DNA of 64,000 nucleotides from Pseudarthrobacter siccitolerans (GTDB taxonomy: Bacteria; Actinomycetota; Actinomycetes; Actinomycetales; Micrococcaceae), in contig NZ_CAQI01000046.1 of NCBI RefSeq assembly GCF_001046895.1, forward strand, positions 294,953-358,952. Reading direction: 5' to 3'. Positions 33,354 through 42,635 of this stretch are shown in pieces. Within the stretch, counting starts at the first letter, position 1. Each line of letters opens with the position of its first letter. Under the pieces are notes generated by a model, which saw only the letters and a list, made by a program, of their open reading frames with translations, was not told the DNA's origin and did not search any database. Both the position numbers and the translations under genes were made by a program.

Positions 33354-33939
33354 CGTGCTCGTAGAGTCCCATGCTAACCACGGGGAAGGTGGCTCTGTAG
33401 TTTTTCAGGACCGTTTCGGCTTCATCGAGGCTTTCCGGCGCGACGTCGTGGGCGATGGTGACGTGCGGGTGGTAGGCGAAGGGCAGTTCCCGCTGGAGTG
33501 GGCCCTGCTGGAGCTTTTCGTGCAGGTCCACGCAGGCCTCGAAGCCCTCCTCCACGTTGATGAAGACCACGGGGGAAACCGGGCGGAACGTTCCGGTACC
33601 GGCGATGGTGACCATAAAGGGGCTTTGGCTGCGGGCCACGTCCCGCACGTGCTCGCGGGTGGCCTCCCAGTCCTGGGTAGGCGTGGTGGTCACCAAGGTG
33701 ATGTGGGCCGGTACCACGCCTGCGAGGGGATCCCCAAAGGAAGCCCGCCAGCGCTGCAGTTCCTCAGCCACCTCCGGCGGAAAGCCCAGGATGACTCCTA
33801 CGCTGATGTCTTCTGTCCGGGACGGCCCATTCCCGGCCGCGCCGGTGTCCTCCGCTGGGTCGCCTTGGGGGTTACCGGGCCTTCCCGCTGCCTGAGAGGA
33901 GCGGGAGCCTTCCCTTGCGGTGACTTTGCTGGATGGCAT
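33238..33939 (-). CDS. thpR: 2'-5' RNA ligase / 2H phosphoesterase
   Basis: 233 residues from ATG 33939, 4 nt after the trpS stop. The 2H phosphoesterase fold is shown by two HxT/S motifs: PAHITLVTTT (near residue 95) and YHPHVTIAHD (near residue 170). Family members open 2',3'-cyclic phosphates or ligate tRNA halves in vitro. The first 55 residues (Ser/Gly/Pro-rich) and the acidic Ala-rich C-terminus lie outside the fold. Physiological substrate unknown. Likely cotranscribed with trpS. Confidence 0.85.
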   Translation of the reverse strand: MPSSKVTAREGSRSSQAAGRPGNPQGDPAEDTGAAGNGPSRTEDISVGVILGFPPEVAEELQRWRASFGDPLAGVVPAHITLVTTTPTQDWEATREHVRDVARSQSPFMVTIAGTGTFRPVSPVVFINVEEGFEACVDLHEKLQQGPLQRELPFAYHPHVTIAHDVAPESLDEAETVLKNYRATFPVVSMGLYEHDADGIWQLREELDFGTETDSDAGAGFTDAAADTATETG

Positions 33940-33943
33940 GGCG

Positions 33944-34987
33944 CTAGCGGACTCCAGCGAGGGAGAAGGACGGGAGGAAGCCCATGCGCTCATACACCTG
34001 GCCGAGGGTAACGGAGGCGATTTCCCGGGCGCGCTCGGCGCCGTGGGCCAGCAGCCGGTCCAGCTCAGCCGGGTCCTCCATGAGCTCGTTGGTGCGGTCG
34101 CGCAGCGGCGTGACGAACTCCACCACCACCTCGGCCAGGTCGACCTTGAGATGGCCGTACATCTTGCCCTGGTACTCGGCTTCGAGTTCGGCGACGGACT
34201 TGCCGGTGAGGGAGGAGTAGATGGTGAGCAGGTTCGAGATGCCCGGCTTCTCCTCCTGGTCGAAACGGATCTCCGTGCCGGCATCCGTGACGGCGGACTT
34301 GATGCGCTTGGCGGCGATCTTGGGGTCCTCGAGCAGCTGGATGGCCCCGTTGGGTGACTCCCCCGTTTTGGACATCTTGGCGCTTGGATTCTGGAGGTCG
34401 TAGATCTTGGCGCGTTCCTTCACGATGGTGGCTTCCGGGACCGTGAAGGTGGCCCCGAACTTCGTGTTGAACCGCTGCGCCAGGTTCCGGGTCAGCTCCA
34501 GGTGCTGGCGCTGGTCCTCCCCCACCGGCACGAGGTCGGTCTGGTACAGCAGGATGTCCGCCGCCATCAGGGTGGGGTACGCGAACAGTCCCAGGGTGGC
34601 AGCGTCCGCGCCGGATTTCTGGGTCTTGTCCTTGAACTGGGTCATCCGGGACGCTTCACCGAAGCCGGTGATGCAGTTCAGCGCCCAGGCCAGCTGCGCG
34701 TGCTCCGGCACATGGGACTGGACGAAGAAGATGCTCTTGTCCGGGTCGATGCCGGCCGCGATGTACTGGGCTGCCACGATGCGGGTGCGCTTGGCCAGTT
34801 CCGCAGGATCGAAGTCCACGGTGATGGCGTGCAGATCCGGAATAAAGAACACAGCATCGTACTCGGCCTGCATGTCCACCCAGTTGCGGACGGCACCGAT
34901 GTAGTTGCCCAGGTGCAGCGAATCGGCCGTGGGCTTGGCGCCGGAGAGGATGCGCTTTTTGGTGGCAGGGGAAGTCTGGGTAGTCAT
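33944..34987 (-). CDS. trpS: Tryptophanyl-tRNA synthetase
   Basis: 347 residues from ATG 34987. Class I synthetase charging tRNA-Trp. The HIGH-type motif is [14 protein letters not shown] (near residue 24) and the KMSKS-type loop [13 protein letters not shown] (near residue 200). [27 protein letters not shown] is the Trp pocket region, present as [14 protein letters not shown] and [10 protein letters not shown]. Longer in-frame openings upstream lack family similarity. Twenty nucleotides separate it from the exonuclease gene. Confidence 0.97.
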   Translation of the reverse strand: MTTQTSPATKKRILSGAKPTADSLHLGNYIGAVRNWVDMQAEYDAVFFIPDLHAITVDFDPAELAKRTRIVAAQYIAAGIDPDKSIFFVQSHVPEHAQLAWALNCITGFGEASRMTQFKDKTQKSGADAATLGLFAYPTLMAADILLYQTDLVPVGEDQRQHLELTRNLAQRFNTKFGATFTVPEATIVKERAKIYDLQNPSAKMSKTGESPNGAIQLLEDPKIAAKRIKSAVTDAGTEIRFDQEEKPGISNLLTIYSSLTGKSVAELEAEYQGKMYGHLKVDLAEVVVEFVTPLRDRTNELMEDPAELDRLLAHGAERAREIASVTLGQVYERMGFLPSFSLAGVR

Positions 34988-35007
34988 GGGGAGGAAACCT
35001 TCGGGGC

Positions 35008-35841
35008 TTAGAGCTGGTAGTCCACTACGAGCGGGGCATGGTCGGAGAAGCGGGTGTCCCACGAGGCCGCCCGGTCAACAACGGCCGAGATGGCGGAGGA
35101 AGCGAGCTCCGGGGTGGCCAGGTGGTAGTCGATGCGCCAGCCGGTGTCGTTGTCGAACGCCTTTCCGCGCTGGGACCACCAGGTGTAGGGCCCGTCAATA
35201 TCACCGGCAAGGTTGCGGTGGACGTCCTGCCAGCCGATCTCCTCGCCGAAGAAGCGGTCGAAGTACACCCGTTCTTCCGGCAGGTGGCCCGCCTTCTTGA
35301 GGTTGGCCTTTGAGTTCCGGATGTCCCGGGGCGTGTGGGCCACGTTGAGGTCGCCCACCACCAGGGCATGGTCACTGTGCTTGGTCAGCTCCGGCAGGCG
35401 GGTACTCATCGCGTCCAGGAAGCGGAACTTGTCGTCCTGCTTGGGCGTGCCCACCTCGCCCGAGTGGACGTAGGCGCTGGCCACGGTGAGCTGGACCGGG
35501 CGTCCGGCGGCGTCGGCGAAGCGGAAATCGGCCTCGACCCAGCGGCCCGCCGTTGCGAAGTAGTCATCGCCGATGCCGTTCCGGGTTTCCAGCGGCTCCT
35601 CGCGTGAGGCGATGGCGACGCCGGCACGGCCTTTGGCTTCTGCCTCTGCATGCAGGATGTGCCAGCCTTCGCCCAGCAGCTGCCGGACGATCGCGTCAGG
35701 GGCGCGGACCTCCTGGAGGCAAAGGATGTCCACTTCGCGCGGCTCCAGCCACGCCGCCATACCGTTCTTGAAGGCAGCCCGAAGGCCATTGACGTTGACG
35801 GATGCGATGCGAAGGTGGTCCTTCTTCAATGCCGAGCTCAC
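35008..35841 (-). CDS. xth: Exodeoxyribonuclease III
   Basis: 277 residues. AP endonuclease and 3'-5' exonuclease of the ExoIII/ExoA family in base excision repair. Motifs: [21 protein letters not shown] (metal Glu), [33 protein letters not shown] (catalytic Asp/Asn) and [11 protein letters not shown] (catalytic His). The GTG at 35841 is preferred because TAGAGT lies 7 nt upstream, giving a leaderless start; another GTG at 35850 is in frame. The promoter would overlap the stop of the membrane-protein gene. Confidence 0.94.
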   Translation of the reverse strand: MSSALKKDHLRIASVNVNGLRAAFKNGMAAWLEPREVDILCLQEVRAPDAIVRQLLGEGWHILHAEAEAKGRAGVAIASREEPLETRNGIGDDYFATAGRWVEADFRFADAAGRPVQLTVASAYVHSGEVGTPKQDDKFRFLDAMSTRLPELTKHSDHALVVGDLNVAHTPRDIRNSKANLKKAGHLPEERVYFDRFFGEEIGWQDVHRNLAGDIDGPYTWWSQRGKAFDNDTGWRIDYHLATPELASSAISAVVDRAASWDTRFSDHAPLVVDYQL

Positions 35842-35851
35842 CCGCTCCACT

Positions 35852-36409
35852 CTAGTCGATGATGGTTCCGGTGACCGGCTCTCCGCTGCCGGAGGACTTG
35901 ATCATGTCCCGGGCGTTCGTGGCGGTGATCTCGATGGTTTCCAGGGCCCGGTTGATGGTGTCCTGGTTGGCGGCAGCGCCCTTGGCCCGCTCTTCTTCCA
36001 CCACCCGGATCTGCACCTGGACGATCTTGAAGGAGTGGTCCAGCTTGAGGTCGCGGACCTCGTCCGCCTGGCCGCGCTCGGCAACAACCCGGGTTCCGCC
36101 CTGGTCCGCACCGGCGTACGGGCCGCGCCCGGCGGCCGTGGTGAAGGCGTTCTGGGCTTCGGTCAGCTTCGCGCCGGCCTTCTTGGCCGCCTTCTGGATA
36201 CTGAAGACCACGAAGGACGCAAGGGCGAGCCAGAAGAAGGCAATGACGGCAACGACCCAGCCCACGACGTCGTTCTGGTTGGCGGCGAAGATCACAGCCA
36301 CAATAAAGGCGGTGACGAGGACCATCAGTCCCGGCCCGCTGATGCGGAACATCGAGAATCCGCCCCTGGCGGGTTTGGAGGATGACTTGGAGCTGCCCAG
36401 AGATTGCAT
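35852..36409 (-). CDS. Small two-helix membrane protein, unknown function
   Basis: 185 residues, not recognised. A Ser/Lys-rich N-terminus of about 20 residues precedes two membrane helices (GLMVLVTAFIVAVIFAA and VVGWVVAVIAFFWLALASFV). A cytoplasmic helical region follows (IQKAAKKAGAKLTEAQNAF). The C-terminal half has a repeated hydrophobic-charged pattern that could form a coiled coil (LDHSFKIVQVQIRVVEEERA). It lies upstream of xth on the same strand, but xth appears to have its own promoter. Confidence 0.7.
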   Translation of the reverse strand: MQSLGSSKSSSKPARGGFSMFRISGPGLMVLVTAFIVAVIFAANQNDVVGWVVAVIAFFWLALASFVVFSIQKAAKKAGAKLTEAQNAFTTAAGRGPYAGADQGGTRVVAERGQADEVRDLKLDHSFKIVQVQIRVVEEERAKGAAANQDTINRALETIEITATNARDMIKSSGSGEPVTGTIID

Positions 36410-36469
36410 GCACCCATTCTCTCAAACGCCCGGGCATGCTCCCGCCGCCTTCCACCCCCGGCGAACGGG

Positions 36470-37303
36470 CTATTTGAGGAACAGCTGGCGCAGCCGCATG
36501 GTGGTGAGCAGCATGCCGGCGGCGGTCATCGCCAGGTAGTAGCCGATGTGGATGGGCGTGGCCGCCGTAAACGCACCCACGCTGATCTGCCGCAGCAGTT
36601 CCACGCCGTGCCACAGCGGCATGGCCTGGATCAGCCACTGGATGGGCTGCGGGTACACGGCCAGCGGGTAGAAGGTGGCGCTGAACAGGAACATGGGCAG
36701 CATGATGAAGTTGATCCAGTCCATCTGCTGGAAGGTCTTCAGGAAACTCGTGATCCCCATCCCGATGCTCGCGAACCCGAACGCGATCAACACTGAGGCC
36801 GGGATCATCAGCAGGGCCCACGGTGTGGTGATCAAGCCCATCACGCCGATGACTGCCGTGAAGCCCAGGGCGTAGAGGAGCCCGCGCAGCAGGGCAAGGA
36901 AGATCTCACCCAGCGCAACATCCAGCGGCCCCAACGAGGTGTACAGCATGCCCTGGTAGAGCTTGGCGAAATTCATTTTGAAGAACACGTTCCAGGTGGA
37001 GTCGTACACGGCTCCGTTCATGGCCGAAACGGCCAGCAGGGCCGGGGCGATGTACGCGGCGTAGCTGGTGTCCCCGCCGCCCGGGCCCTCCACCGGGCCC
37101 ACGATCGCGCCGAGACCCACTCCCATGGAGATCAGAAACAGGACCGGCTCGAAGAAACCTGAGAGCATCACCAGCCAGTTGGTGCTCTTTGTCGCCAGCA
37201 GCCCGCGCGCAATCACCGCTTTCGCATTGCGCGAATACAACGCGCCGAAGGTCCTGCTGCGGGCCGCGTCCGCAGCGCTCTTCACCGGCAGTCCGGTGCT
37301 CAT
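36470..37303 (-). CDS. ABC-2 type exporter permease 2
   Basis: 277 residues from ATG 37303. Membrane subunit of a DrrAB/NodJ-type exporter. Six hydrophobic segments; the ABC-2 signature area is FIMLPMFLFSATFYPLAVYPQPIQW with MPLWHGVELLRQISVG. The ATG overlaps the stop of permease 1 by 4 nt. With the ATPase it would export a drug, lipid or glycan; the substrate is unknown. Confidence 0.9.
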   Translation of the reverse strand: MSTGLPVKSAADAARSRTFGALYSRNAKAVIARGLLATKSTNWLVMLSGFFEPVLFLISMGVGLGAIVGPVEGPGGGDTSYAAYIAPALLAVSAMNGAVYDSTWNVFFKMNFAKLYQGMLYTSLGPLDVALGEIFLALLRGLLYALGFTAVIGVMGLITTPWALLMIPASVLIAFGFASIGMGITSFLKTFQQMDWINFIMLPMFLFSATFYPLAVYPQPIQWLIQAMPLWHGVELLRQISVGAFTAATPIHIGYYLAMTAAGMLLTTMRLRQLFLK

Positions 37304-38172
37304 CGGCCCATCCTCAGGGCATACTGCCGCCGTGTGAGGAACCAGCCCGCCACGGCAAGGCCCACCAGCACCACCACATGCAGAACAGTCAGCAGCGGCG
37401 GCTCCTGATAGCCGTAACTGAAGACCCGTCCCAGCTCCGTACCGTGCCAGATCGGGGAAATCCAACCAATCCACCGCACCGCCGGCGGCAGCGAGTCCAG
37501 CGGAAAGAACGTCCCGGAAAACAGGAACAGCGGCATCACAATAAAGCGCATCACCAGCGCGAACTGGCCCTTGTCCTCAGTAATAGACGCTGAATAGGCC
37601 ATCAGCGGCAAGCCGAAGGAAAGCGCCGCCAGTGTGGCCACCAGGATGGTCACCCACCCCCACCCGCCCGGAGCCGCGCCGAAAAGGGCCACCGCAGCAA
37701 AATACACGGCCGACTGCAGCAGGAACCGCAGGGTCACCGCCATGATGTGCCCGGCAGCAATCTGCCCGGGCGTCAGCGGCGAAGCGTGCGGCCCGTAGTA
37801 CGTCCGCCGCCACTTGAAGCCGGCCATCACCGGGAACGTGAATTCGTTGGCGGCCGTCATCACGGCAGCGGAGATCAGCAGGGCGGGTGCCACGTACGTC
37901 ACATACCCCACTCCCCCGAAGGCTCCGGCCCCTTGCGCATCCACGAGGGTGGCCAGGCCCACGCCCATCGCGAACAGGTAGGCAACCGGGTGGCCCACGC
38001 TGTACATCAGCAGGGACCAGCTGTACCCCTTCATGACCCGGAGCACATGTTCCATGTAGTAGACGGAGCCCCAGCGGCGTGCCTTCGCAGCTGCTGCGGC
38101 CGGACCGTGCGCGACCGGGCCATGGGCGGCGGGACCCTCCGCCCGGAGGGGCGCGCCGCTGTTCTCAGTCAA
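37300..38172 (-). CDS. ABC-2 type exporter permease 1
   Basis: 290 residues from TTG 38172, overlapping the ATPase gene by 8 nt. Paralogous to permease 2: FIVMPLFLFSGTFFPLDSLPP followed by WIGWISPIWHGTELGRVFSYG. An Ala/His/Gly-rich cytoplasmic N-terminus (residues 5-35) is extra. Six hydrophobic segments. The two permeases probably form a heterodimer served by one ATPase. Confidence 0.9.
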   Translation of the reverse strand: MTENSGAPLRAEGPAAHGPVAHGPAAAAAKARRWGSVYYMEHVLRVMKGYSWSLLMYSVGHPVAYLFAMGVGLATLVDAQGAGAFGGVGYVTYVAPALLISAAVMTAANEFTFPVMAGFKWRRTYYGPHASPLTPGQIAAGHIMAVTLRFLLQSAVYFAAVALFGAAPGGWGWVTILVATLAALSFGLPLMAYSASITEDKGQFALVMRFIVMPLFLFSGTFFPLDSLPPAVRWIGWISPIWHGTELGRVFSYGYQEPPLLTVLHVVVLVGLAVAGWFLTRRQYALRMGR

Positions 38173-39142
38173 CCAGGCTCCTGCCTGTCAGCCGAAGGAA
38201 CACGTCTTCCAGCGAGGACCTGCGGACCAGCGATGTCAGCGGCCTCAAACCGCGGGACGCCACCTGCTCCAGCGCCGACTCGCCGTCATGCGTGTAGATC
38301 AGCACCCGGTCCGGCAGGACTTCCAGCCGCTCCCCGATGCCGTCCAGTTCGGCGGCGATGGTGGTGTTCCGCTCCGATCCGAAGCGCAGCTCCACCACTT
38401 CCCGGGTGGAATGCCCGCGGATCAGCTGCGCCGGTGACCCTTCGGCCATGATCCTGCCCTTGTCCACCACGATGAGCCGGTCGCAGAGCTGTTCGGCCTC
38501 GTCCATGTAGTGGGTGGTCAGGATCAGCGTGACGCCTTGTTCCTTGAGCCGGAACAGGCGGTCCCAGAGGATGTGCCGGGCCTGCGGGTCAAGGCCGGTG
38601 GTGGGTTCGTCCAGCAGCAGGATCCGCGGTTCGTTGATCAGCGAGCGGGCGATCGTCAGTCGCCGCTTCATGCCGCCGGACAGTGCGTCCACCTTGGACT
38701 TCGCTTTGTCGGTCAGCTGCGCGAACTCAAGCAGTTCGTCAGCCTTGGGCTTCAAATAGCTCATGGGCAGGCCGAAGTACCGGCCGTACACCAGGAGGTT
38801 GTCACGGACCCGGAGCTCCTCGTCCAGGTTGTCCTGCTGCGGCACCACACCAAGATGGGCCCGCACTTCCGGCCCGTGCAAGTCCGGGTCCAGGCCCATG
38901 ATGTGCAGGCTGCCGGAGGTGCGGCCGGTGACACCGCCGATCATCTTCATGGTGGTGGATTTGCCGGCTCCGTTGGGCCCCAGCAGGCCAAAGGACTCCC
39001 CTGCCGGGACGCTGAAGGAAATACCGTCCACGGCGGCCACATCACCGTACTTTTTGGTCAGGTTTTCGGCGCTGACGACAGTGCGGGGCGCGTCCCGGCC
39101 GCCCGCCCGGGCAGCGGAGGGAAGGATGGCTTCGTTGTGCAC
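38165..39142 (-). CDS. ABC-2 exporter ATPase (DrrA/NodI type)
   Basis: 325 residues. Walker A GLLGPNGAGKSTTMKMIGG, Q-loop VVPQQDNLDEEL, signature LSGGMKRRLTIARSLI, Walker B ILLLDEPTTGLDP and switch His in LILTTHYMDEAEQL. The C-terminal about 90 residues form the DrrA-type extension. The GTG at 39142 overlaps its own purine-rich GGAGG, so a Shine-Dalgarno cannot work. TAGTCT lies 6 nt upstream instead, indicating a leaderless message. A 16-bp palindrome (39188-39203) sits just upstream of the expected -35 position. Confidence 0.93.
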   Translation of the reverse strand: MHNEAILPSAARAGGRDAPRTVVSAENLTKKYGDVAAVDGISFSVPAGESFGLLGPNGAGKSTTMKMIGGVTGRTSGSLHIMGLDPDLHGPEVRAHLGVVPQQDNLDEELRVRDNLLVYGRYFGLPMSYLKPKADELLEFAQLTDKAKSKVDALSGGMKRRLTIARSLINEPRILLLDEPTTGLDPQARHILWDRLFRLKEQGVTLILTTHYMDEAEQLCDRLIVVDKGRIMAEGSPAQLIRGHSTREVVELRFGSERNTTIAAELDGIGERLEVLPDRVLIYTHDGESALEQVASRGLRPLTSLVRRSSLEDVFLRLTGRSLVD

Positions 39143-39187
39143 CTCCGCAGACTAGCGGGGCTTTTGGCTCTGCGGAAGAGTCCGCGG

Positions 39188-39203
39188 TAACACACCTGTG
39201 TTA
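39188..39203. promoter_or_regulatory. Palindromic operator candidate upstream of the ABC exporter
   Basis: TAACACA (39188-39194) and TGTGTTA (39197-39203) with a 2-nt spacer form a 16-bp palindrome about 45-60 nt upstream of the ABC exporter start. A dimeric regulator of TetR, MarR or GntR type could bind; none is encoded next to it. Confidence 0.5.
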
Positions 39204-39207
39204 ACTA

Positions 39208-39247
39208 CGACGGCGGCACGCACCTGGATGGGTACGTGCCGCCGTCG
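39208..39247 (-). terminator. Terminator-like hairpin after folD
   Basis: A 13-bp perfect stem, CGACGGCGGCACG (39208-39220) with CGTGCCGCCGTCG (39235-39247), begins 19 nt after the folD stop. In the minus direction it is followed by TAGTTAAC, a weak U-run. Confidence 0.65.
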
Positions 39248-39266
39248 GGCTGTTTGCCCTGCGCAC

Positions 39267-40169
39267 TTAGGCGATGCCCGCCTTGCGCTCCGCGGCTTCC
39301 ACCACGTTGGTCATCAGCAGTGCCACGGTCATCGGGCCCACGCCGCCGGGGTTCGGCGAGATCCAGCCGGCCACGTCGGCAGCGGCGGGATCGATGTCAC
39401 CGTGGACCCTGCTCTTGCCCGTTTCGGGGTCGGTTTCCCGGGTGACACCGACGTCCAGGACGGCAGCGCCGGGCTTCACGTCCGAGGCCTTGACGATGTG
39501 CTTGGCACCCGCCGCACCCACGATCACGTCCGCCTGGCGCAGCAGCTCGGACATGTTGGTGGTGCCGGTGTGGGTCAGCGTCACCGTAGCGTTGATTTCG
39601 CGCCGGGTCAGCAGCAGGCCGATGGACCGGCCGATGGTAACACCGCGGCCAACCACCACCACGTGCTTGCCCTTGAGGTCGTAGCCGTTGCGCAGTAGCA
39701 ACTCGATGACACCGCGGGGTGTGCACGGCAGCGGCGAGGTGATCTTGCCGTTGACGTTGAGCACCAGCCGGCCGAGGTTGGTGGGGTGCAGGCCGTCGGC
39801 GTCCTTGTCGGGATCGATCCGTTCAAGGATGGCGTCGGTGTCCAGGTGCTTGGGGAGCGGCAGCTGGACGATGTAGCCGTGGCAGGTGGGGTCCGCATTG
39901 AGTTCGTCAATGAGGGCCTCAACCTGCTCCTGGGTGGCATCGCCGGGAAGCTCGCGCTGGATGGAGTTCATCCCGATCTCCACCGACTGCTTGTGCTTCA
40001 TGGACACATACAGCTGGGAGGCGGGGTCCGCGCCCACCAGCACCGTGGCGATGCCGGGGGTGATGCCGCTGGCCTTCAGGGCAGCCACACGCTCGGTCAG
40101 TTCGGCCTTGATGGCGGCGGCTGCTGCGCGGCCGTCAAGGATCCGGGCAGTCTTGGTTGCTTCAGTCAT
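39267..40169 (-). CDS. folD: Methylenetetrahydrofolate dehydrogenase/cyclohydrolase
   Basis: 300 residues. Bifunctional enzyme converting 5,10-methylene-THF to 10-formyl-THF via the methenyl form; NADP-dependent, cytosolic. Motifs: [15 protein letters not shown] with the catalytic Lys, [32 protein letters not shown] and the actinobacterial [19 protein letters not shown]-terminal [18 protein letters not shown]. The ATG lies 3 nt after the glyA stop, so it belongs to one one-carbon operon with glyA. Confidence 0.96.
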   Translation of the reverse strand: MTEATKTARILDGRAAAAAIKAELTERVAALKASGITPGIATVLVGADPASQLYVSMKHKQSVEIGMNSIQRELPGDATQEQVEALIDELNADPTCHGYIVQLPLPKHLDTDAILERIDPDKDADGLHPTNLGRLVLNVNGKITSPLPCTPRGVIELLLRNGYDLKGKHVVVVGRGVTIGRSIGLLLTRREINATVTLTHTGTTNMSELLRQADVIVGAAGAKHIVKASDVKPGAAVLDVGVTRETDPETGKSRVHGDIDPAAADVAGWISPNPGGVGPMTVALLMTNVVEAAERKAGIA

Positions 40170-40172
40170 GGG

Positions 40173-41470
40173 TCACCACTGCTCGTGCTGCGGGTACAGC
40201 GGGAAGTCGGCGGCGAGCTTGTCGACGCGTGCCTGCAGGGACTCGACGTCGGCGCCGGTGCCGGCCTTCAGCGCGGTGGCGATGATCTCGGCCACCTCGG
40301 TGAACTCGGCGGCACCGAAGCCGCGGGTGGCCAGGGCCGGGGTGCCGATGCGCAGGCCGGAGGTGACCATCGGGGGCGGGGGTCGAACGGAACGGCGTTC
40401 CGGTTGACGGTGATGCCCACAGAGTGCAGGAGGTCTTCCGCCTGCTGGCCGTCCAGCTGCGAGTTGCGCAGGTCAACCAGGACCAGGTGCACATCGGTGC
40501 CGCCGGTCAGGACGGACACGCCGGCTTCGGCGACGTCGGCCTGGTTGAGGCGGTCAGCGATGATCCTGGCGCCTTCCAGGACGCGCTCCTGGCGCTCCTT
40601 GAATTCCTCGGTGCCGGCGATCTTGAAGGCCACGGCCTTGGCAGCGATGACGTGCATGAGCGGGCCGCCCTGCTGGCCCGGGAACACGTTGGAGTTCAGC
40701 TTCTTGGCCCACTCCTGCTTGGCCAGGATCACACCGGAGCGCGGACCGGCGAGGGTCTTGTGCACGGTGGAGGTGACGACGTCGGAGTGCGGCACCGGGC
40801 TCGGGTGCAGGCCGGCGGCCACCAGGCCGGCGAAGTGCGCCATGTCGGTCCAGAGCAGTGCGCCCACCTCATCGGCGATGGAGCGGAAGGCGCCGAAGTC
40901 CAGGTGGCGCGGGTAGGCGGACCAGCCGGCGATGATGACCTGCGGCTTTTCGGCGATGGCCTGCTCACGCAGCTTGTCCATGTCGATGCGGAAGTTGTCT
41001 TCCTCCACCTGGTAGGCAGCCACGTTGTAGAGCTTGCCGGAGAAGTTCAGCTTCATGCCGTGCGTCAGGTGGCCGCCGTGGGCCAGGGACAGCCCCAGGA
41101 TCTTGTCGCCCGGGGTGATCATGGCGGACAGCGCGGCGGCGTTGGCCTGCGCACCGGAATGCGGCTGGACGTTGGCGTACTCGGCGCCGAAGAGTGCCTT
41201 GACCCTGTCGATGGCCAGCTGCTCGGCAACGTCAACGTATTCGCAGCCGCCGTAGTAGCGGCGGCCCGGGTAACCCTCAGCGTACTTGTTGGTGAGGACT
41301 GAGCCCTGGGCCTCCATCACGGCGCGGGGGGCGAAGTTTTCGGACGCAATCATTTCCAGGGTGCCGCGCTGGCGGCCGAGCTCCTGGTCCAGGACTGCGG
41401 CGATTTCAGGGTCAAGCTCAGCCAGCGGCTGGTTGCTGACGGCGGTGGTTGAGGTGGCTGTAGTAGTCAC
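40173..41470 (-). CDS. glyA: Serine hydroxymethyltransferase, apparent 1-nt frameshift
   Basis: PLP enzyme interconverting serine and glycine and charging THF with a one-carbon unit. From GTG 41470 (AGGAG 6 nt upstream) the frame is intact for about 365 codons, including [39 protein letters not shown] and the PLP-lysine motif [15 protein letters not shown]. At NAVPFDPRP the frame breaks. The missing end ([19 protein letters not shown] onward, to PLYPQHEQW) continues in another frame to the stop at 40173. One C is lacking in the C-rich run at 40371-40382. This looks like a homopolymer sequencing deletion rather than decay, since the tail is conserved to its proper stop. Otherwise an essential gene would lose its last about 65 residues. 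Confidence 0.9.
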
Positions 41471-41744
41471 GAAGAACTCCTGGTTAGGGATACGGGCACT
41501 GCTTAGGTCAGGCTACCGGCTGGCACGCTGCCACACCGCTTATGACGGTGCGATCAAGCGCGGGCATGGCGCTGCAGTACTGACGCAGTGCAGCCCCAAT
41601 TTCCGGCAAGACATGACCCTCGGCCCAGGCGTACGATCCGTGGTCTTCGTGATTGCCGCTCCCTGGTGGTTAGCCACCCAACGCCAGTTGCGACCTTCCC
41701 AGCGTACCAAATCCCGGCCCTGCTGCGCGGGTAGGCTTGTACGC
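41471..41744. other. Divergent glyA-purU intergenic region
   Basis: 274 nt without a convincing gene. On the minus side TAGCCT lies near 41510, about 40 nt upstream of glyA, as a possible -10. On the plus side TAGGCT (41732-41737) lies 7 nt before the purU GTG. I looked for a folate, glycine or SAM riboswitch core and saw none. Confidence 0.5.
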
Positions 41745-42605
41745 GTGAGTGAAGAGCAGCTGAACCAAGCGTACGTAGTAACCCTGTCCTGCCCGGACCG
41801 CCCGGGAATTGTCCATGCGGTCACCGGAGCCCTGCTGGTGGCAGGGTGCAATATTACGGATTCACAGCAGTACGGCAGCCCCGCCACGGGCAACTTCTTT
41901 ATGCGCGTGGAGGTCACGACGGCGGCCCCCGCCTCCGAGCTTCGGGCCGCCCTGGAGCCGGTGGCCGGGGCGTTCGGCATGCAGTGGAGCCTCAACGCCG
42001 TGGGCCAGAAGGTCCGCACGCTGGTGATGGCCAGCACCTCCGCCCACTGCCTCAACGACCTGCTGTTCCAGCAGCGCTCCGGCACCCTGCCCGTTGAAAT
42101 CCCCGCCATCGTGTCCAACCACCAGGACCTCGCCGGGCTGGCCGAGTTCTACGGCATTCCCTTCCACCACATTCCGGTCACCAGGGACACCAAGGTCCAG
42201 GCGGAGGACAAGCTCCGGGCCATCATCGCCGAGCACGACATCGAACTGACGGTCCTGGCCCGGTACATGCAGATCCTCTCGGACGAGCTCTGCACCGATC
42301 TCACCGGCAAGGCCATCAACATCCACCACTCGTTCCTGCCGTCCTTTAAGGGTGCGAAGCCTTACCACCAGGCCCACGCCCGCGGCGTGAAGCTGATCGG
42401 GGCCACGGCCCACTACGTGACGGCCGCCCTGGACGAAGGTCCCATCATCGAACAGGAAGTCATCCGCGTGGACCACGCCCGTACCCCGGAGCAGTTCGTC
42501 CAGATGGGCCGGGATGTGGAAGGCCGCACGCTGGTCCAGGCGGTGCAGTGGCACGCGGAACACCGGGTGCTGCTCGATGGCAACCGGACTGTCGTCTTTA
42601 ACTAG
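41745..42605 (+). CDS. purU: Formyltetrahydrofolate deformylase
   Basis: 286 residues from GTG 41745. Hydrolyses 10-formyl-THF to THF and formate, balancing one-carbon pools. N-terminal ACT domain (LSCPDRPGIVHAVTGALLVAGCNI), then a formyltransferase-like domain with NHQDLAGLAEFYGIPFHHIP, INIHHSFLPSFKGAKPYHQA (catalytic Asn/His) and GATAHYVTAALDEGPII (catalytic Asp). TAGGCT lies 7 nt upstream, so a leaderless start is likely. It is divergent from the glyA-folD unit that makes its substrate. Confidence 0.96.
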   Translation: MSEEQLNQAYVVTLSCPDRPGIVHAVTGALLVAGCNITDSQQYGSPATGNFFMRVEVTTAAPASELRAALEPVAGAFGMQWSLNAVGQKVRTLVMASTSAHCLNDLLFQQRSGTLPVEIPAIVSNHQDLAGLAEFYGIPFHHIPVTRDTKVQAEDKLRAIIAEHDIELTVLARYMQILSDELCTDLTGKAINIHHSFLPSFKGAKPYHQAHARGVKLIGATAHYVTAALDEGPIIEQEVIRVDHARTPEQFVQMGRDVEGRTLVQAVQWHAEHRVLLDGNRTVVFN

Positions 42606-42635
42606 CGCTTCGTCCGCAGCAGGGGGCACGAAAGC

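Noticed and set aside
39188..39247. Treating the palindrome and the adjacent folD hairpin as one large terminator
   Set aside because: The two symmetries are separate and centred differently; the left one lies at promoter distance from the exporter gene, so they are listed apart.
40173..41470. Calling glyA a pseudogene
   Set aside because: The single frameshift is at a homopolymer and the downstream tail is intact to a stop fitted to folD; a sequence error explains it better than decay.
41471..41744. Riboswitch in the glyA-purU gap
   Set aside because: Looked for glycine, THF and SAM riboswitch core sequences and found no matching conserved cores; the plus-side promoter leaves no room for a leader on purU.
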